A stretch of DNA of 64,000 nt from Manduca sexta (Eukaryota > Arthropoda > Insecta > Lepidoptera > Sphingidae), in assembly GCF_014839805.1 (NCBI RefSeq), contig NC_051141.1:20468777-20532776 (forward strand), given 5' to 3'. This document shows, in pieces, positions 13,567-24,803 of this stretch. The stretch's first letter is position 1; each line of letters begins with the position of its first letter. The notes under the pieces were generated by a model. The model searched no databases and was not told the DNA's origin. It worked only from the letters and a program-made list of their open reading frames with translations. The translations under genes and the position numbers were made by a program.

Positions 13567-13690
13567 GTAGGCAGGTAATCAACGGCTTGGCTGTGCCTCT
13601 GGCATTGCTTTAGTCCATGAACGGCGGATGCTGCTTAACATCAGGCGGACCGCTTCCTCGTTTGCCTACTAAGCCAATAAAAAATAAACA
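13567..13690 (+). repeat. LINE-tail-like repeat with A-rich end
   Basis: Contains CATCAGGCGGACCGCTTCCT then TCGTTTGCCTACTAAG and ends in CCAATAAAAAATAAA. This last block resembles the tail of family C (ACCATCAGGCAAACGGCAAG ... GCAATAAAAAA), so the two repeat types may share a parental LINE 3' end. The body is unlike family C. Confidence 0.5.
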
Positions 13691-14514
13691 AGAAACTTGT
13701 TAAAAAAATATTACATTATTTTTAAAATAATTGATCCCGTTTTTTTTGCAATATAAATATATTTTAATAGTTCTAAATTAACGTTCCGAGGAACTGAAAT
13801 TTGTTAGACAATAGATTGATGCTCCTGTGATGTTCAAAACGACTTCGAATCTACAGTGTCAGTACAAACACTAAACACAACTACAATTATTTGAATGTAA
13901 AGGCGACGGCGACACGGCTCGTATTGTGCTTTGTCGCCGACATCTGACTTCCGCATCTGAAGGCTCTCAAATAACAGTAGTGGTCAGTCAAAGGCTCTGA
14001 CATTTTCGTGAATTTAATTCAGAATAGTATTGCTTATCAGATACTAAAGACTGTCAGCTCACAACAGAGAACAATAGGGCGGGTCCAATTTTAAAATGTG
14101 GTTGAAAGTGAAGTGTGTGTTTCACCGGGCCAGTACCTTATACGGCATATTTTTACGGAAGATTATGGGTTGTTACCAACAATAATAAGGTTAGATATAA
14201 GTACTCTAGCTTTAGGGCGTGCAAATGAAGCCGTGCCGTGATATGACACGGCCAGCTCATCACTATATTATAATTTTTAATTCAAAATCACACCATCTGT
14301 AGTGTATGTACTTAGTATATAAGCTATGTAAGGTATTGTATTAAGTTAGTATAATGAGTGCAGTCTAATAAAGAGACTAAAACCATCAACACGTCTCAAC
14401 ATATATTCATCCTCTATTACAATCTATATGAATTATTTACGCTGTATTGTAATTACTTGTTTTTAAAGAACATAGGAGTTATATGGTCGATTTATAGTTT
14501 TTTTATAACGAGCT

Positions 14515-14815
14515 ATATACTGTCCCACTGTTGGGCAAGGGCCTCCCCTACTACTGAGAGGGATTAGGCCTTCCACCACGCTGGCCTAGTGCGGATTGGT
14601 AGACTTCACACACCCACGAAATTCCTAATAGAGAACTTCTCGGATGTGCAGGTTTCCTCACGATGTTTTTCTTCACCGTTAAAGCAAGCGATAATTCGCA
14701 AAGAATACACACATATTTTTTTAGAAAAGTCAGAAGTGTGTGCCTTTTGGGATTTGAACCTGCGGACATTCGTCTCGGCAGTCCGTTCTACAACCAATTA
14801 GGCTATCGTCGTTTT
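14515..14815 (-). mobile_element. SINE family A, near full length
   Basis: Read on the minus strand it begins with a tRNA-like head: A-box-like GATAGCCTAATTGG near 14796-14809 and a B box GGTTCAAATCC at 14750-14760. A unique body follows, then the shared 3' block ending ...CAACAGTGGGACAGTAT. The short direct repeat ACGAGCT lies on both sides (14508-14514 and 14816-14822), preceded by similar T-rich bases, which fits a target-site duplication. Open frames overlapping this copy are by-products of the SINE and are not genes. Confidence 0.85.
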
Positions 14816-15972
14816 ACGAGCTTCATCAATTCTGATAAATATAGTCCAACAACCAAAACTTTTAATTCACAGCGTACTACGCTCAACGCCCAGACAAACT
14901 ATAAGGTCACTTAACACCTAGTAATTACCCTGAGTACAAGGTATTTCAAACCGCACAACAAAGCGACAATATATTCGCGTACCAGAGACCTTCCATATAG
15001 CAAACACTTTATTAAAATAGTTAAACTTTGCGCGGGCTAATTTGCAGCCCAGGTATGACGTAAAATAAACTCGTAGATTTAAAGTGCACAATACTTTTTT
15101 TATTAAAAAATACAGTTCGCCTGTGACGTCGAGTGAATAGACAAAGCATGCATTGTCGATCTTCACTACCCGGAAACTGGCTTCCACATTGTACGGAGAC
15201 CAACCCTCTCACTGCGAGGCTGCGTTTTGTTCTCGGAATCCCTTTGTATAATAAGTTTATAGGGAGGTACTTGGGAAACTGTAGAACTGTGAGTAACATG
15301 CGATACGGATTATAATATTCCCGTATTGAGATATCGCTCTTGATTATTTTTATGCGATAGGAACAAATAAATGATGTTTTTATCCAGAATAGTAAAAAGT
15401 AATGAAACTAATGCGAAATGTCTTGGTTTTGTTTATTTACAATCCATCATTCTAACTACTCCCTATCTATGTATCTGATCAATTTCGTTAAGAATTAGTG
15501 ATTCCAAAGATTCGCCGGGATTCCCTACTCGTAGTCATAAAATAGTGTTACTGCTGATCCATATTTGTAGGAGTTGCAGTGGTGTCAGGAATGGAATTGT
15601 AGTCATTCTTTATTAGACCAAGAATTCTAATTTGTCTCTTAGCTTCAATGTTCTTCCTTAAGGTGGACATTGTATGTGCTCATATTGTACACTTACTCTG
15701 ATTGAATGAAATGATTCATCCGCTAGTGTGTCAGCGTGCCAGCCGACTGCTATAACACAATTGTGTTGGCATTTCAATTTATATAAGTGCCACTGATACG
15801 ACAACTACTTGAGACGATCTGTAACCCTTTGATTTCCTTATTGAATAAGAGGGTACCTAGTTCATATGTTTTAATATAAATAAGCGAAAAGTCTGAGTAA
15901 ATGTCATGATATAGACCCAAATGAGTTAGCCTTTCAATTATAAAGGAAGCTAAAGTCAAAGTATAGCTCAAA

Positions 15973-16229
15973 CCCCGTATTCATATACTTTTTTATCTAA
16001 GGACAGAGTAATGCTGTGATAACAAGTGTGTTTCTCAGTGCCCAATGGCACTGTAAAACAGACATAGGGCCGTTGTGATTGGCTAATATTCAGATACAAA
16101 AATATTAGCCAATCACAACGCCCCTATGTCTACGAACTGCGAAGGCTGCTATGCCGTCAGCACTAAAAAACAGACTTGTTATCGCAGCTTTGCTCTGTCC
16201 TTAGATAAAAAACCTCCATGAATAGGGGG
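15973..16229. mobile_element. Palindromic MITE (fold-back element, 257 bp)
   Basis: The left arm from CCCCGTATTCAT (15973) to GGCTAATATT (16091) is mirrored by AATATTAGCC (16103) to ATGAATAGGGGG (16229). The two arms are about 115 bases each with a roughly 11-base centre. Shared landmarks in the two arms include TTATCTAAGGACAGAG and TGATTGGCTAATATT. CAA on each side may be a 3-bp target duplication, but this is weak. There is no coding capacity, so it would be mobilised in trans by a DNA transposase. Confidence 0.8.
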
Positions 16230-16420
16230 CAAGACTCTAAAAAGACACTGTGACGTCAAAATTACTGCAGGTAATGCAAGAGAAATAGCCAGATGATTCA
16301 ATTACTCACTCATTCAGCTGCCACAATTTCTTTAAATTATGATTTATTTAGTTGTAACAGTTACAATATTATTGCTTACCGACTACAAAATAATGTAAAT
16401 AAATTGAAAAACATATTATC

Positions 16421-16694
16421 GCACCCTTAGCAGAACTAAGATGACCTAACTAAAAGCACCCTTAGGGTGACCCTCACACCTTAAGGTGGCCTAACTAAAA
16501 AAAGACAGTTTGTGGCAAAAGAATAAAAAAGATTTGAATTGAGCGGTCGTCAAAAGTGAGAATCTCTGTTATAGAATAATAATTTTATCTTTTTGTCGTC
16601 ATAGGATTGTAAAGCATGCTTTGGAAGGTCGTTTTTGAACAAAATATGAAGATATAAATTTTGAGTTAGGTCATTTTAGTTCTAAGAGTGTCAT
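16421..16694. repeat. Direct plus inverted repeat block
   Basis: GCACCCTTAGCAGAACTAAG begins at 16421, and a related unit with the same start and the same end (CCTAACTAAAA) follows at 16456. The reverse complement of the first unit recurs at 16663-16694 (GAGTTAGGTCATTTTAGTTC...). The inverted arms are about 32 bases with several mismatches and enclose about 200 bases. It may be a decayed MITE with terminal inverted repeats. Confidence 0.55.
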
Positions 16695-17899
16695 ATTCTA
16701 ACCGGAACTTACGAGTAAACCCATTAAGCATATACTAATGTAATCAGAGAGAGCAGTAATCCGTTGTGAGTGCCGGTACCGCTAGCAATAGTTACTGAAC
16801 AACTGGTAATAGTTACTGTACAAGTCGCAACCTCCGAGCCGGAGTTAAACTGATCAAAGTGTCGTCGATCCTGCGTAATTGTGCTAACTGCTTGGTATGA
16901 AACTTGTTACTACCTTTTGGGGTACCTGCATCATAAGCAAGAATTCTTGCAAGGCTACTTGGCTTTTCGGTCTAGTTCTTCGTTTGTGTGCCCTTTACAG
17001 CTGATTATTCATAATTTAATTACTTATTTATTTAGTTCTGAGTCTTTTTTTGCCTGTTTTATGCCTCATGGTCAAACTTTTAACTTAATGACATAAGGCT
17101 GATTTCTTCTTTTCAATTTAAGCCTCATCCCTTGACGATTGGTAATTAACTCGTAAATAATCGGATTAGTGGTTATGGTCATAAGTAGTTAGAGAAACAA
17201 TCTGTGTTGGTTATATGGACACACCACGCCATTTAAAAAAGCTCTTACGCTTCCCAGATAGTAAGATTAAAAAACATAAAACGAGAGAACGCACTGACAT
17301 CCGGATAATACGGATAATAATTATTATACTTCCGTCGTCATCTGCCCGCCGGAAATGGTAAGCTCATGCACACATGTAACGGAATTGTCACTGCAGGCTG
17401 CTATGAATGTTTCAATAGCCTTATATCGGGAGTAAAGTCGAATCGAAATCTCATTAATATTCTGAGATCGAAATAGAGTTGAAATTAGCATAAAATGGTG
17501 CAGGCCACAACGGACTGTATTTTAAATATTTCAAATAGTGAGCAAAGTAAAGGGTAATTGATTTTTTCTTGTTACGTATTTAAGCTATCAAACCTTTTGT
17601 TGTTAATGAAGACACAGACATACAGAAGACAAGTTTAATATTTCCAACCGTTAGGCCTTCGTAAGATGAATCGCGTAAAGCGTTTAGACGGAGAGGCAGA
17701 AATAATCATACGCAATTATTGTCCAAGAAGTTACCCAGTCTATTCAGTCTAGGTATTACTACGCATATTCTCGCGCAATGGCAAAGCAATTCTCGGGAAG
17801 ACGATTATTACTAGCAGTAATTACTCCGTATAAATAAGGTTATATTACATAGTCTTTGATTTTCAGTTCGTGATATTATTAACATTTCTAAAAGCGGAA

Positions 17900-18132
17900 T
17901 TTGTCCATAAATAGTGCCATTATTCAAAACTTTTCACCACATCGTGACACCAATTTTTCTCGTTACCTGTACATCTCTCAAATACTTTTACGGATGTCTG
18001 TTTCCAACGGTGATGGGTTCGCGAAGTGCATTAGTCTTCAAAAAGGTTTACAGTCCGCATCATTTATCGTCATTACTAGCGGTAATCAGTTGTCCATAAC
18101 TAGCACCATTACTCAAACTTTTGATCATATCA
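17900..18132 (+). repeat. Imperfect direct repeat, period about 188 bp
   Basis: The segment at about 17902-17945 (TTGTCCATAAATAGTGCCAT, then TATTCAAAACTTTT) recurs at about 18089-18132 (TTGTCCATAACTAGCACCAT, then TACTCAAACTTTT). ATTACTAGC(A/G)GTAAT also occurs before both units (17808 and 18075). This suggests an old two-copy tandem duplication. The open frames across it have no known family. Confidence 0.5.
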
Positions 18133-19112
18133 TACGACATACTACCCTCTATATTAAATTTTAAGTTACAAGTTGCTTTGAAGCTAGATGAAAAACTTCA
18201 CGGACACCTCTAAGTTAGCGGTATGTCCCGCCCGCATCGGAATTAGTTCTCAGTAAACTATATAATTTGGTACTTCGCTAACTTTGTGCAACTCTGGAGC
18301 GCTCGGCTTTGGTCTCGCTCGCTAGAGTATCATGTATTTGGCAACGGAACGAGGACTTTTGATTACGGTTGCACTTTTTTATAAAACGACAACATGCAGT
18401 ATGCAGTTTGCGTGATGGGCAGTAACTGCCGGAGCTGGATGAGTTTTGACGTCCTTTGATTATACACTCAGATTATTCCGTAACAGAGTACCTAGATGAT
18501 TAGCTGTGAAGGAAAAATATGAATCCACGATATATTGAATAATGTGGTCTCATTAGTTATATAAACAGATTGCGTAAATATGCCATATTAGTTTACTAAC
18601 GCAATGACGTAAATTTTCAAATAAGTAATTAAGTATGTCTAAATTCTGAGAATTAGGGTCAATTATTGTTCGAATTCGAATTGTTCCAAAATCATTGTTC
18701 GAATGTGTCGTCAGTTTAATGAACTTAGTATTAAGAATCCTTCTTTAGATATATATCAAAATACTATCAATATTTACAAAAGAGAGATCCTTAATATCTT
18801 CAATTAATCAATTACTCAAGATTTATATGTTTTTATTTTTGTGTTTTGTCACATTAACACTTGTCATGATGGTTAATGTCATCTTACTCATTTTGTAGTC
18901 GGTAAAATATTTACTACTACTTACATTTAGTTTCTACAGTTAAAATAACTTTAATATTCATAATAATAACGTAACATTTCTATCTACTTTGTAATATTTA
19001 AACTCGTCCGCTATAATTAACTTTTCTTTATACACAAGTTTTGGGTTGCGATTAGAAGTAAGCATATTTTGTAATCAATAATTGGTGTATTTTTAGTTGT
19101 AACCTGTTTTGT

Positions 19113-19153
19113 GTTAAATAAATAAATAAAAAAAAAATAAAAAATAAAAAATT
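19113..19153 (+). repeat. A-rich (AAAT)n tract
   Basis: The tract GTTAAATAAATAAATAAA continues into a long A-rich run about 80 bases upstream of exon 2. A run like this after unique sequence is a common LINE or SINE tail. No element body is recognised upstream. Confidence 0.6.
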
Positions 19154-19235
19154 ATTCTTATTTAAATTTTATATTTATTCTTATAAGTACAATGAATACA
19201 GAAAATATAAATTCAACTTTTCGGTCTGTGTATAG

Positions 19236-19436
19236 GATGCCCTGCGCGGCCGCCGCTGCGCATCTCTCCGTTCAGCGGCGCCCGGCGCGCGCGCAATCGA
19301 CGAGTCCGGCCGCAGCACGCCGTCGGCCGTCGCACGCGCCTCCCCCTCCCCCGCCGACACCCCCGCACCGAAGAAGTCCAACTGGGAGGTGATCGAGCAC
19401 TTCTCTTCCAACCGAAGCAAGAAGAGTCCTTCGTCA
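19236..19436 (+). CDS. Host gene, second coding exon (67 codons)
   Basis: The acceptor is TCGGTCTGTGTATAG ending at 19235 and the donor is TCA|GTAAGT at 19437. The 201-base exon is phase 0 on both sides and extends the frame of the first exon directly. It encodes DALRGRRCASLRSAAPGARA, then a Ser/Pro/Ala-rich linker, then KKSNWEVIEHFSSNRSKK near its end. GC content is very high (long runs of CG dinucleotides), in sharp contrast to flanking introns. The NWEVIEHF block is the only part that looks ordered and may be a conserved motif, but I cannot assign it to a family. A competing reading frame from ATG 19192 is rejected because it crosses the acceptor and has poly-Pro/Ala composition typical of an out-of-frame GC-rich exon. 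Confidence 0.75.
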
Positions 19437-20239
19437 GTAAGTATTACTCTTTATTAGGTAATAGAACTGACGGCACGTGATTGCGTGATGACCTCAGAAA
19501 CACACTATGGGTTTGTATTAAGATGACGATGTTATTAATTTGCACCACTGTTTCGACCTAACTAGGATCCACAGGTTAATAATTGTAGTGTCGTCTCTGT
19601 TAATCCAGTTTATGAGTTCCTATTTGTCATTTGAAGTTAACATTGAAGTTCACACTGTTATGAGTACCTATACGTCAAAGAATCAATTATTTTAGTAAAT
19701 TATCCACTAAATTTATGCAGTTGTAAAATTTTAGTTTTATTTTAATAGCATTCTTGATATTTTTAAACATCAAACTAGTCAAATTGTTTTGAAAGCCTGT
19801 CTCAACTTTTAAGTTATTTGAGAGCACAATATAATTGTATTTTATTACCTAAAGAGCTGTCAAATCAATCACACATAATCCCTCAGAGTCTAAGCCCCGA
19901 GACAGTCGCACATAAACAGAAAAGATAGATTAATGCATCTATATTAAAATAATAGACCAATTTGTTCACGCATCAAGTAAAATGTATAAACATTTGAACA
20001 TATTTCAATGTGATCTATTAGCGTAACATTGGAAAATCAAGCACGTAGACTGTATTAGGTATGAAAAAATAAGGAATAAAATCCCAAACGGACGAAGTTA
20101 CTGGCAAAGAAAGGGAAAAAAGGAATGACTACTCGGACGCACTCCCACCGACGACGTGCCAACTAGTCAGTAAAAATGTAATATGTCTATTGAACATTTA
20201 CCATTACAGGCACATGGCATCTGCTAAGTAGATAGTCAC

Positions 20240-20345
20240 AATCGAACGCAGGTAATTATGCCGATGATTACAATTAATTGCAATGGGATTACAATAACCC
20301 AGCATGTTAATTACGGAATAATTAATGACAATCACGCTAATTACA
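20240..20345. promoter_or_regulatory. Cluster of homeodomain-type TAATTA sites
   Basis: About 100 bases hold repeated ATTA cores: GTAATTATG (20252), GATGATTAC (20263), CAATTAATTG (20271), GGATTAC (20286), GTTAATTAC (20306), ATAATTAATG (20318) and CTAATTAC (20337). They are separated by GC-containing spacers rather than simple repeats. Homeodomain proteins bind TAATTA-like sites. Enhancer function is inferred from density only, and AT-rich DNA gives some such sites by chance. Confidence 0.35.
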
Positions 20346-21121
20346 AACTGAGGATATAGAGTTGGCTGGCGGTGTGGTGGCCACGCACTTCGGTGTCACG
20401 CTGTGGGGAGATAGATTCGGGGCGGACTTTTAAAATATTATTATTCTACATGGTGGTTGTAATTATCCCGGGCTACCTTACCTTAACACAGAATATAAAA
20501 TGCATTATTAATTGAATATGTTTCTGCTGTCGACGCCCGGCCCCTTCAGCTGTATGTAGCCTAACTAATATGAATAATGCAGATCGGTCTGTCTTGGAAT
20601 TTGAATCGACTTATTGAGTTCCTGACTGGAATTATTGACTCTCGTCCAACGAGACCGGCTTGTGCAACTCTTATGCCACGTTTCTGCTTTATAATTCAAT
20701 ATTCAGATTTATAAAGTACGTTGGGTTTTAAAGATCTCTTTTAATAGTTACATTTGTTTATTGTTTTGACTAAGACCAAAAAATGTCATAACAACTTCGT
20801 GAAATAAGAATTATTGAAAAAAGTTATATGTAAAATACTTTACAAATATCTACGTGCCTTTAAAATAACTTTAGAATCACCAAACTGATATAAATGAAAC
20901 AACTTTAAATACGCCTGTCTGGTAAAATTTACGTTAGTTTGTTTTCAATTGCTTTGTGTTTAGTTTTATTACTCTTTTAAATGTCTGTCGGTGCAACCGA
21001 CGTCTGTATACATTACGATAATTGTTAATCCACTATAATATATTATTATTATAGTAAAAGCTCACAGTTGTAGAAGAAAAGATTACGGGAATTAATACTT
21101 AACGATAAGTTGGTGTTGCAT

Positions 21122-21135
21122 CACACACACACACA
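21122..21135. repeat. (CA)7 microsatellite
   Basis: A pure run of CA dinucleotides following TGCATCA. Short and likely variable between individuals. Confidence 0.8.
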
Positions 21136-24100
21136 GATGTCTTTTGTTCCCGGAGGCGAGAGCACAACTAGTGCTCCCATTTTCGCAATTTGCATTCTGT
21201 AAGTACCATGGTGTAATGGTGGTAATCGTCTCTGGTCAATCGACACTCTGTCTGGATTACACCCCGGTTACCGTCAGGTGCAGTGAAGTGAAGAAAAAAG
21301 GTTTTCACGATGAATCTGGCACATTCAGTGCAAATCGTGATCTTGCGTCAATTTAAGACGATGTTCAATAAATGTGTGCGTTGATGGATTCAAATATGTA
21401 CGTTAAAGCTTATTTCAGGGTTGTGGGTTAAGTTTAAAAATGACTACAATTACCGTGTTGAAGCTTTATCCTGAAACCAGATGCATTAATTGCATCTTTA
21501 TTATAAAATACCATTTGCTTATGCTGTATTATTTATAGCTAACAGAGCGGTAGGAATCTTCGCTTAAGGTAATTAAAATGGGCTTTTAAATTTAAAATGC
21601 TTTCGTGAAAGCTCGAATAGCATATAATTAATAAGCACAGGTAAATTATTTAATAAGCTCGACGATATTGTGGTAATTAAAACACGAGTGCCTCAAACCG
21701 CAGCGTTCCATAAATGGCTCTTAAAATATTGTTAGCATTTTCACTTTATAGGTGACATAATATGTATATTGTTATATACGAATTAATAAAGGTCAATCAG
21801 TTGGTGGTAAGCGTCGGTGCCCAGTGATTACCTTATTTCTCATCTATTTGAAATAACAAAGCACTGCGGGGTACTGCAATCGTTAATCTGAAATATAACC
21901 ATAAGAGCAATTTGTTCTCTTTATCATTCAATACAATGATAAGTTAAGACTCAGGAAGAACATTATTTTACTGAAATAAATCACAATTGCGGCGGATAAA
22001 TAAAAAATCTGCATAAACTTAAATATGAATACGTATAACGAAGCTTTTATAACTGTCAAAAGCACTATATTTCCAATAAAATATTTTAAAAGTTGTAAGA
22101 AAATATGTTTGTATTCGTGTTATTCAAAATGAAGTGATAAATTTTAAATTGAAAATGTATGTACATTTATAAAAAGCTGTTCTGAATATTTTGTTACCTC
22201 CTCGCTTATTAGCAAAAACATAACGAGGTCGATAATAAATTGAAATAAATATTTTACTTTTATCATTTTACACGTAAGAATAAGAGCGTTGAACTTGTAA
22301 AGCTTTTATTTGTATTATTCCATGTTATCAGTGTGAAAGCTCTCGGAAAATGCGTGCATTCTTCAGCATGTTTTGAACTAAGTTCTTGCTAGAATTGGAG
22401 ATACAATTTTAAAATTCGTTCCCACGTCTCGTCATACAAACGATAGTAAACAGCACGAGTGACGACTGGCGAATGCTAAGGGTCACCTGGCGCTTCATTT
22501 AGGGAAGGTCCATGCAACCGTCTCTTGACGTTAAAACAATCTCAGAAAGTTCTAGTTCACTAAATTAGAAAATTTATTGATGTTAAATTGAAATCTGTAT
22601 GTATTTATTAAACGTGTTAACAGATTCCTAATTGCAATTGAAAAGTTCATTATAATTAAAAAAACATATTGAACTAAACTTTAATTTAATTATTAAAGTT
22701 ACTGCGCCGTAATACCTAACTATTGGTATATTCTTAAAATCTAAAATATTCATTTCAAGACTTGATACATAGTCATTTTTATTGAAATGATATATTCACG
22801 ACATACAAATGTTTGCCCACAACAAATGATATCTTTCTGATTTCTACAGGAAAATCTACGTTCAAATCTATACTTTACTCGATAGTTATGTATCTTACGT
22901 AGCGAAAGTGTGTAGCGTCCCGCAGACGTGTCTTTAACAACTCCGTGCACATGAATTCGTTAAGAAGCTCGCGTCACTTGCTTGTGCATACGTCAATATT
23001 TAAATTATAAATTGGCTCAGTTACGCGTAGTTTCGATATCCTTTACTTTAGATGTGGTGGTGATAATGGGTTCGCTAAATAGGCTCGGCTAATATTAGCT
23101 GAAAGCGTTCAAGGTTACACTTAAACGATATTTTCATAGACTGCTTTGAGACGTTTAATTTGGCTTTGTAGTCTAGGCTTTAGGACGTATAATTACGTCG
23201 TGTTAGGCGCTTTTTGTGGCGTGTTTTTAAGGTGGCGAGTCATGAAAAAACTGTTGACGGGTTTCACAAGAAAAACACTAGATTTTCGTAGCGCCAGCTT
23301 AGTTGATAGACAAGTGAACCGATTTTTTTTTCGAGTGCGATAAAGTGACACCCTGGATCTGATGATAAGGTGAATAGGGTGCAGACAAAGTGTTGACTCA
23401 CGAGAGTTGATTACTGCTCGCCACTTGTTATAATTATGCCGGCCTGTTTGAGCCCGGATAAACACATGCTGATCTAGGAACGCAACTCACGCATGTGGGG
23501 CATAATATTGGGTTTTAGTCTTTGGATACGGTAGTCACTTTTTGGGCGGATACAAATAACAAATTAAGTATATACTGTAAGCGAGGGTTTATATTTTTAA
23601 GCCTTACAGCATGCAATCGCCTTTTCTTCTTAATGAGCGTTCCCTTCAGGGCTATAGATAAGCATCACGGGGACGCCTACATAAATAAGAATTCTCCACT
23701 ATAATTTGGAAAGTATATTATAAAATCTATAAATCTGCGTTACGTGATGCCAAGCCACGCTTTCTTTAATAGAACCGACCCGGGGGCATACTAAGGTGAA
23801 GAAAAAGCAGATTCTATTTTATTAAATAAAAATTATCTTTAAGTATATTAAAATAAAGTAGCTTGTTCATAGCGAATTGTTTTCAGAACCGGTATCTATT
23901 CAAACACAGATCGTTCAAACGTTCAAAATCGTAAACTCTGTAATGTTAGACGATGCACTAAATACCTAATCTGTAGTCTTCATTCAATAGATAATGTGAT
24001 CATATTGTTACGAAGCTAATGTAATATCAACTTTCGTATTATTGACATGTATTGTATCGGTCTGGTTGAGGGTCCATTGAGCGACTCATATGGTATTACA

Positions 24101-24771
24101 AAATGTATTGTGTTCTGACGCATGCTTGTTACTATATATTCTTTTGTGTCGGTTCGTTATTTTATGACAAAAATATTTTTTTATGTGCGAGAGATGCACG
24201 CTCGGCCGTTTTGTTTCGCGTGCAAATAAACTGCGAATTTACAGCCGAATGCACGTTACACAAACGATTGTATAATTGGATTTCAATAAGTAATTATTCT
24301 GGCTTCAATTCAGTTTGGCTTTAGAAAGCTATAGCGGTCCTTACACTGTATACTACAGATTCACTACCTACCATAACCTCAAATAGGTAATGTATTAATT
24401 CTCTATTACTCCAAACATAATTATAGTTACCGTAATGATCAAACATCTCTCATTCTCTCTCTCTTTCTTTGTGAGTCGGGGCCGATTTCACTTATATCAC
24501 TGTCTCGCAAGTTAATCCATGAAAGAGCTGCTATAGTTATGAGTAATGAGGCGCGAAGTTACTCATTTCTTACACTCTTCCACCTTGTTTACTAAAATCA
24601 GTTTAGAGAATGCTTCTTAGTCATTATGTGTTATTGGATTACCAACCTTCGTATTCAATTTCCGGCACAATAACAAATCCGCACATCGACGCTTCACTAA
24701 AACGCCACGCTATAGTTAACTGTAAACTGTAATTAACTCTCTGGACAAACAAACAGGCTGACATCAAAGCA

Positions 24772-24803
24772 GCGGCCTTCGGCGGTTGCTCGCCGCCGGC
24801 CGC
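24772..24803. other. GC-rich hairpin in CpG-rich patch
   Basis: GCGGCC at 24772-24777 pairs with GGCCGC at 24798-24803, and inside it GGCGG (24781-24785) pairs with CCGCC (24793-24797). The patch is strikingly GC-rich for this intron. No open reading frame with splice sites supports an exon. Role unknown. Confidence 0.5.

Larger units (their letters stand above)
1674..19235 (+). other. Intron 1 of the host gene (about 17.6 kb)
   Basis: Bounded by GTGAGT at 1674 and TATAG at 19231-19235. I found no exon inside that I can defend; open frames of 60-97 codons here have AT-biased composition and no family resemblance. Contents listed separately are a family C repeat (3333), a Helitron end (4591), SINE fragments (3689, 8300, 8738), a LINE-tail-like repeat (13567), a full SINE (14515), a palindromic MITE (15973), an inverted repeat (16421) and a direct repeat (17900). 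A stretch at 6615-6960 with (TTTTA)n-like ends may be a degraded retroelement tail. CpG-richer patches near 10200-10330, 11200-11250 and 12390-12480 are unexplained. Confidence 0.65.

Noticed and set aside
14551..14914. Several overlapping frames of 63-83 codons on both strands
   Set aside because: They largely overlap the SINE A copy at 14515-14815 and have counterparts in other SINE A copies.
19192..19392. 66-codon frame with poly-Ala and poly-Pro
   Set aside because: It crosses the TATAG acceptor at 19235 and is the wrong frame of the GC-rich exon 2.
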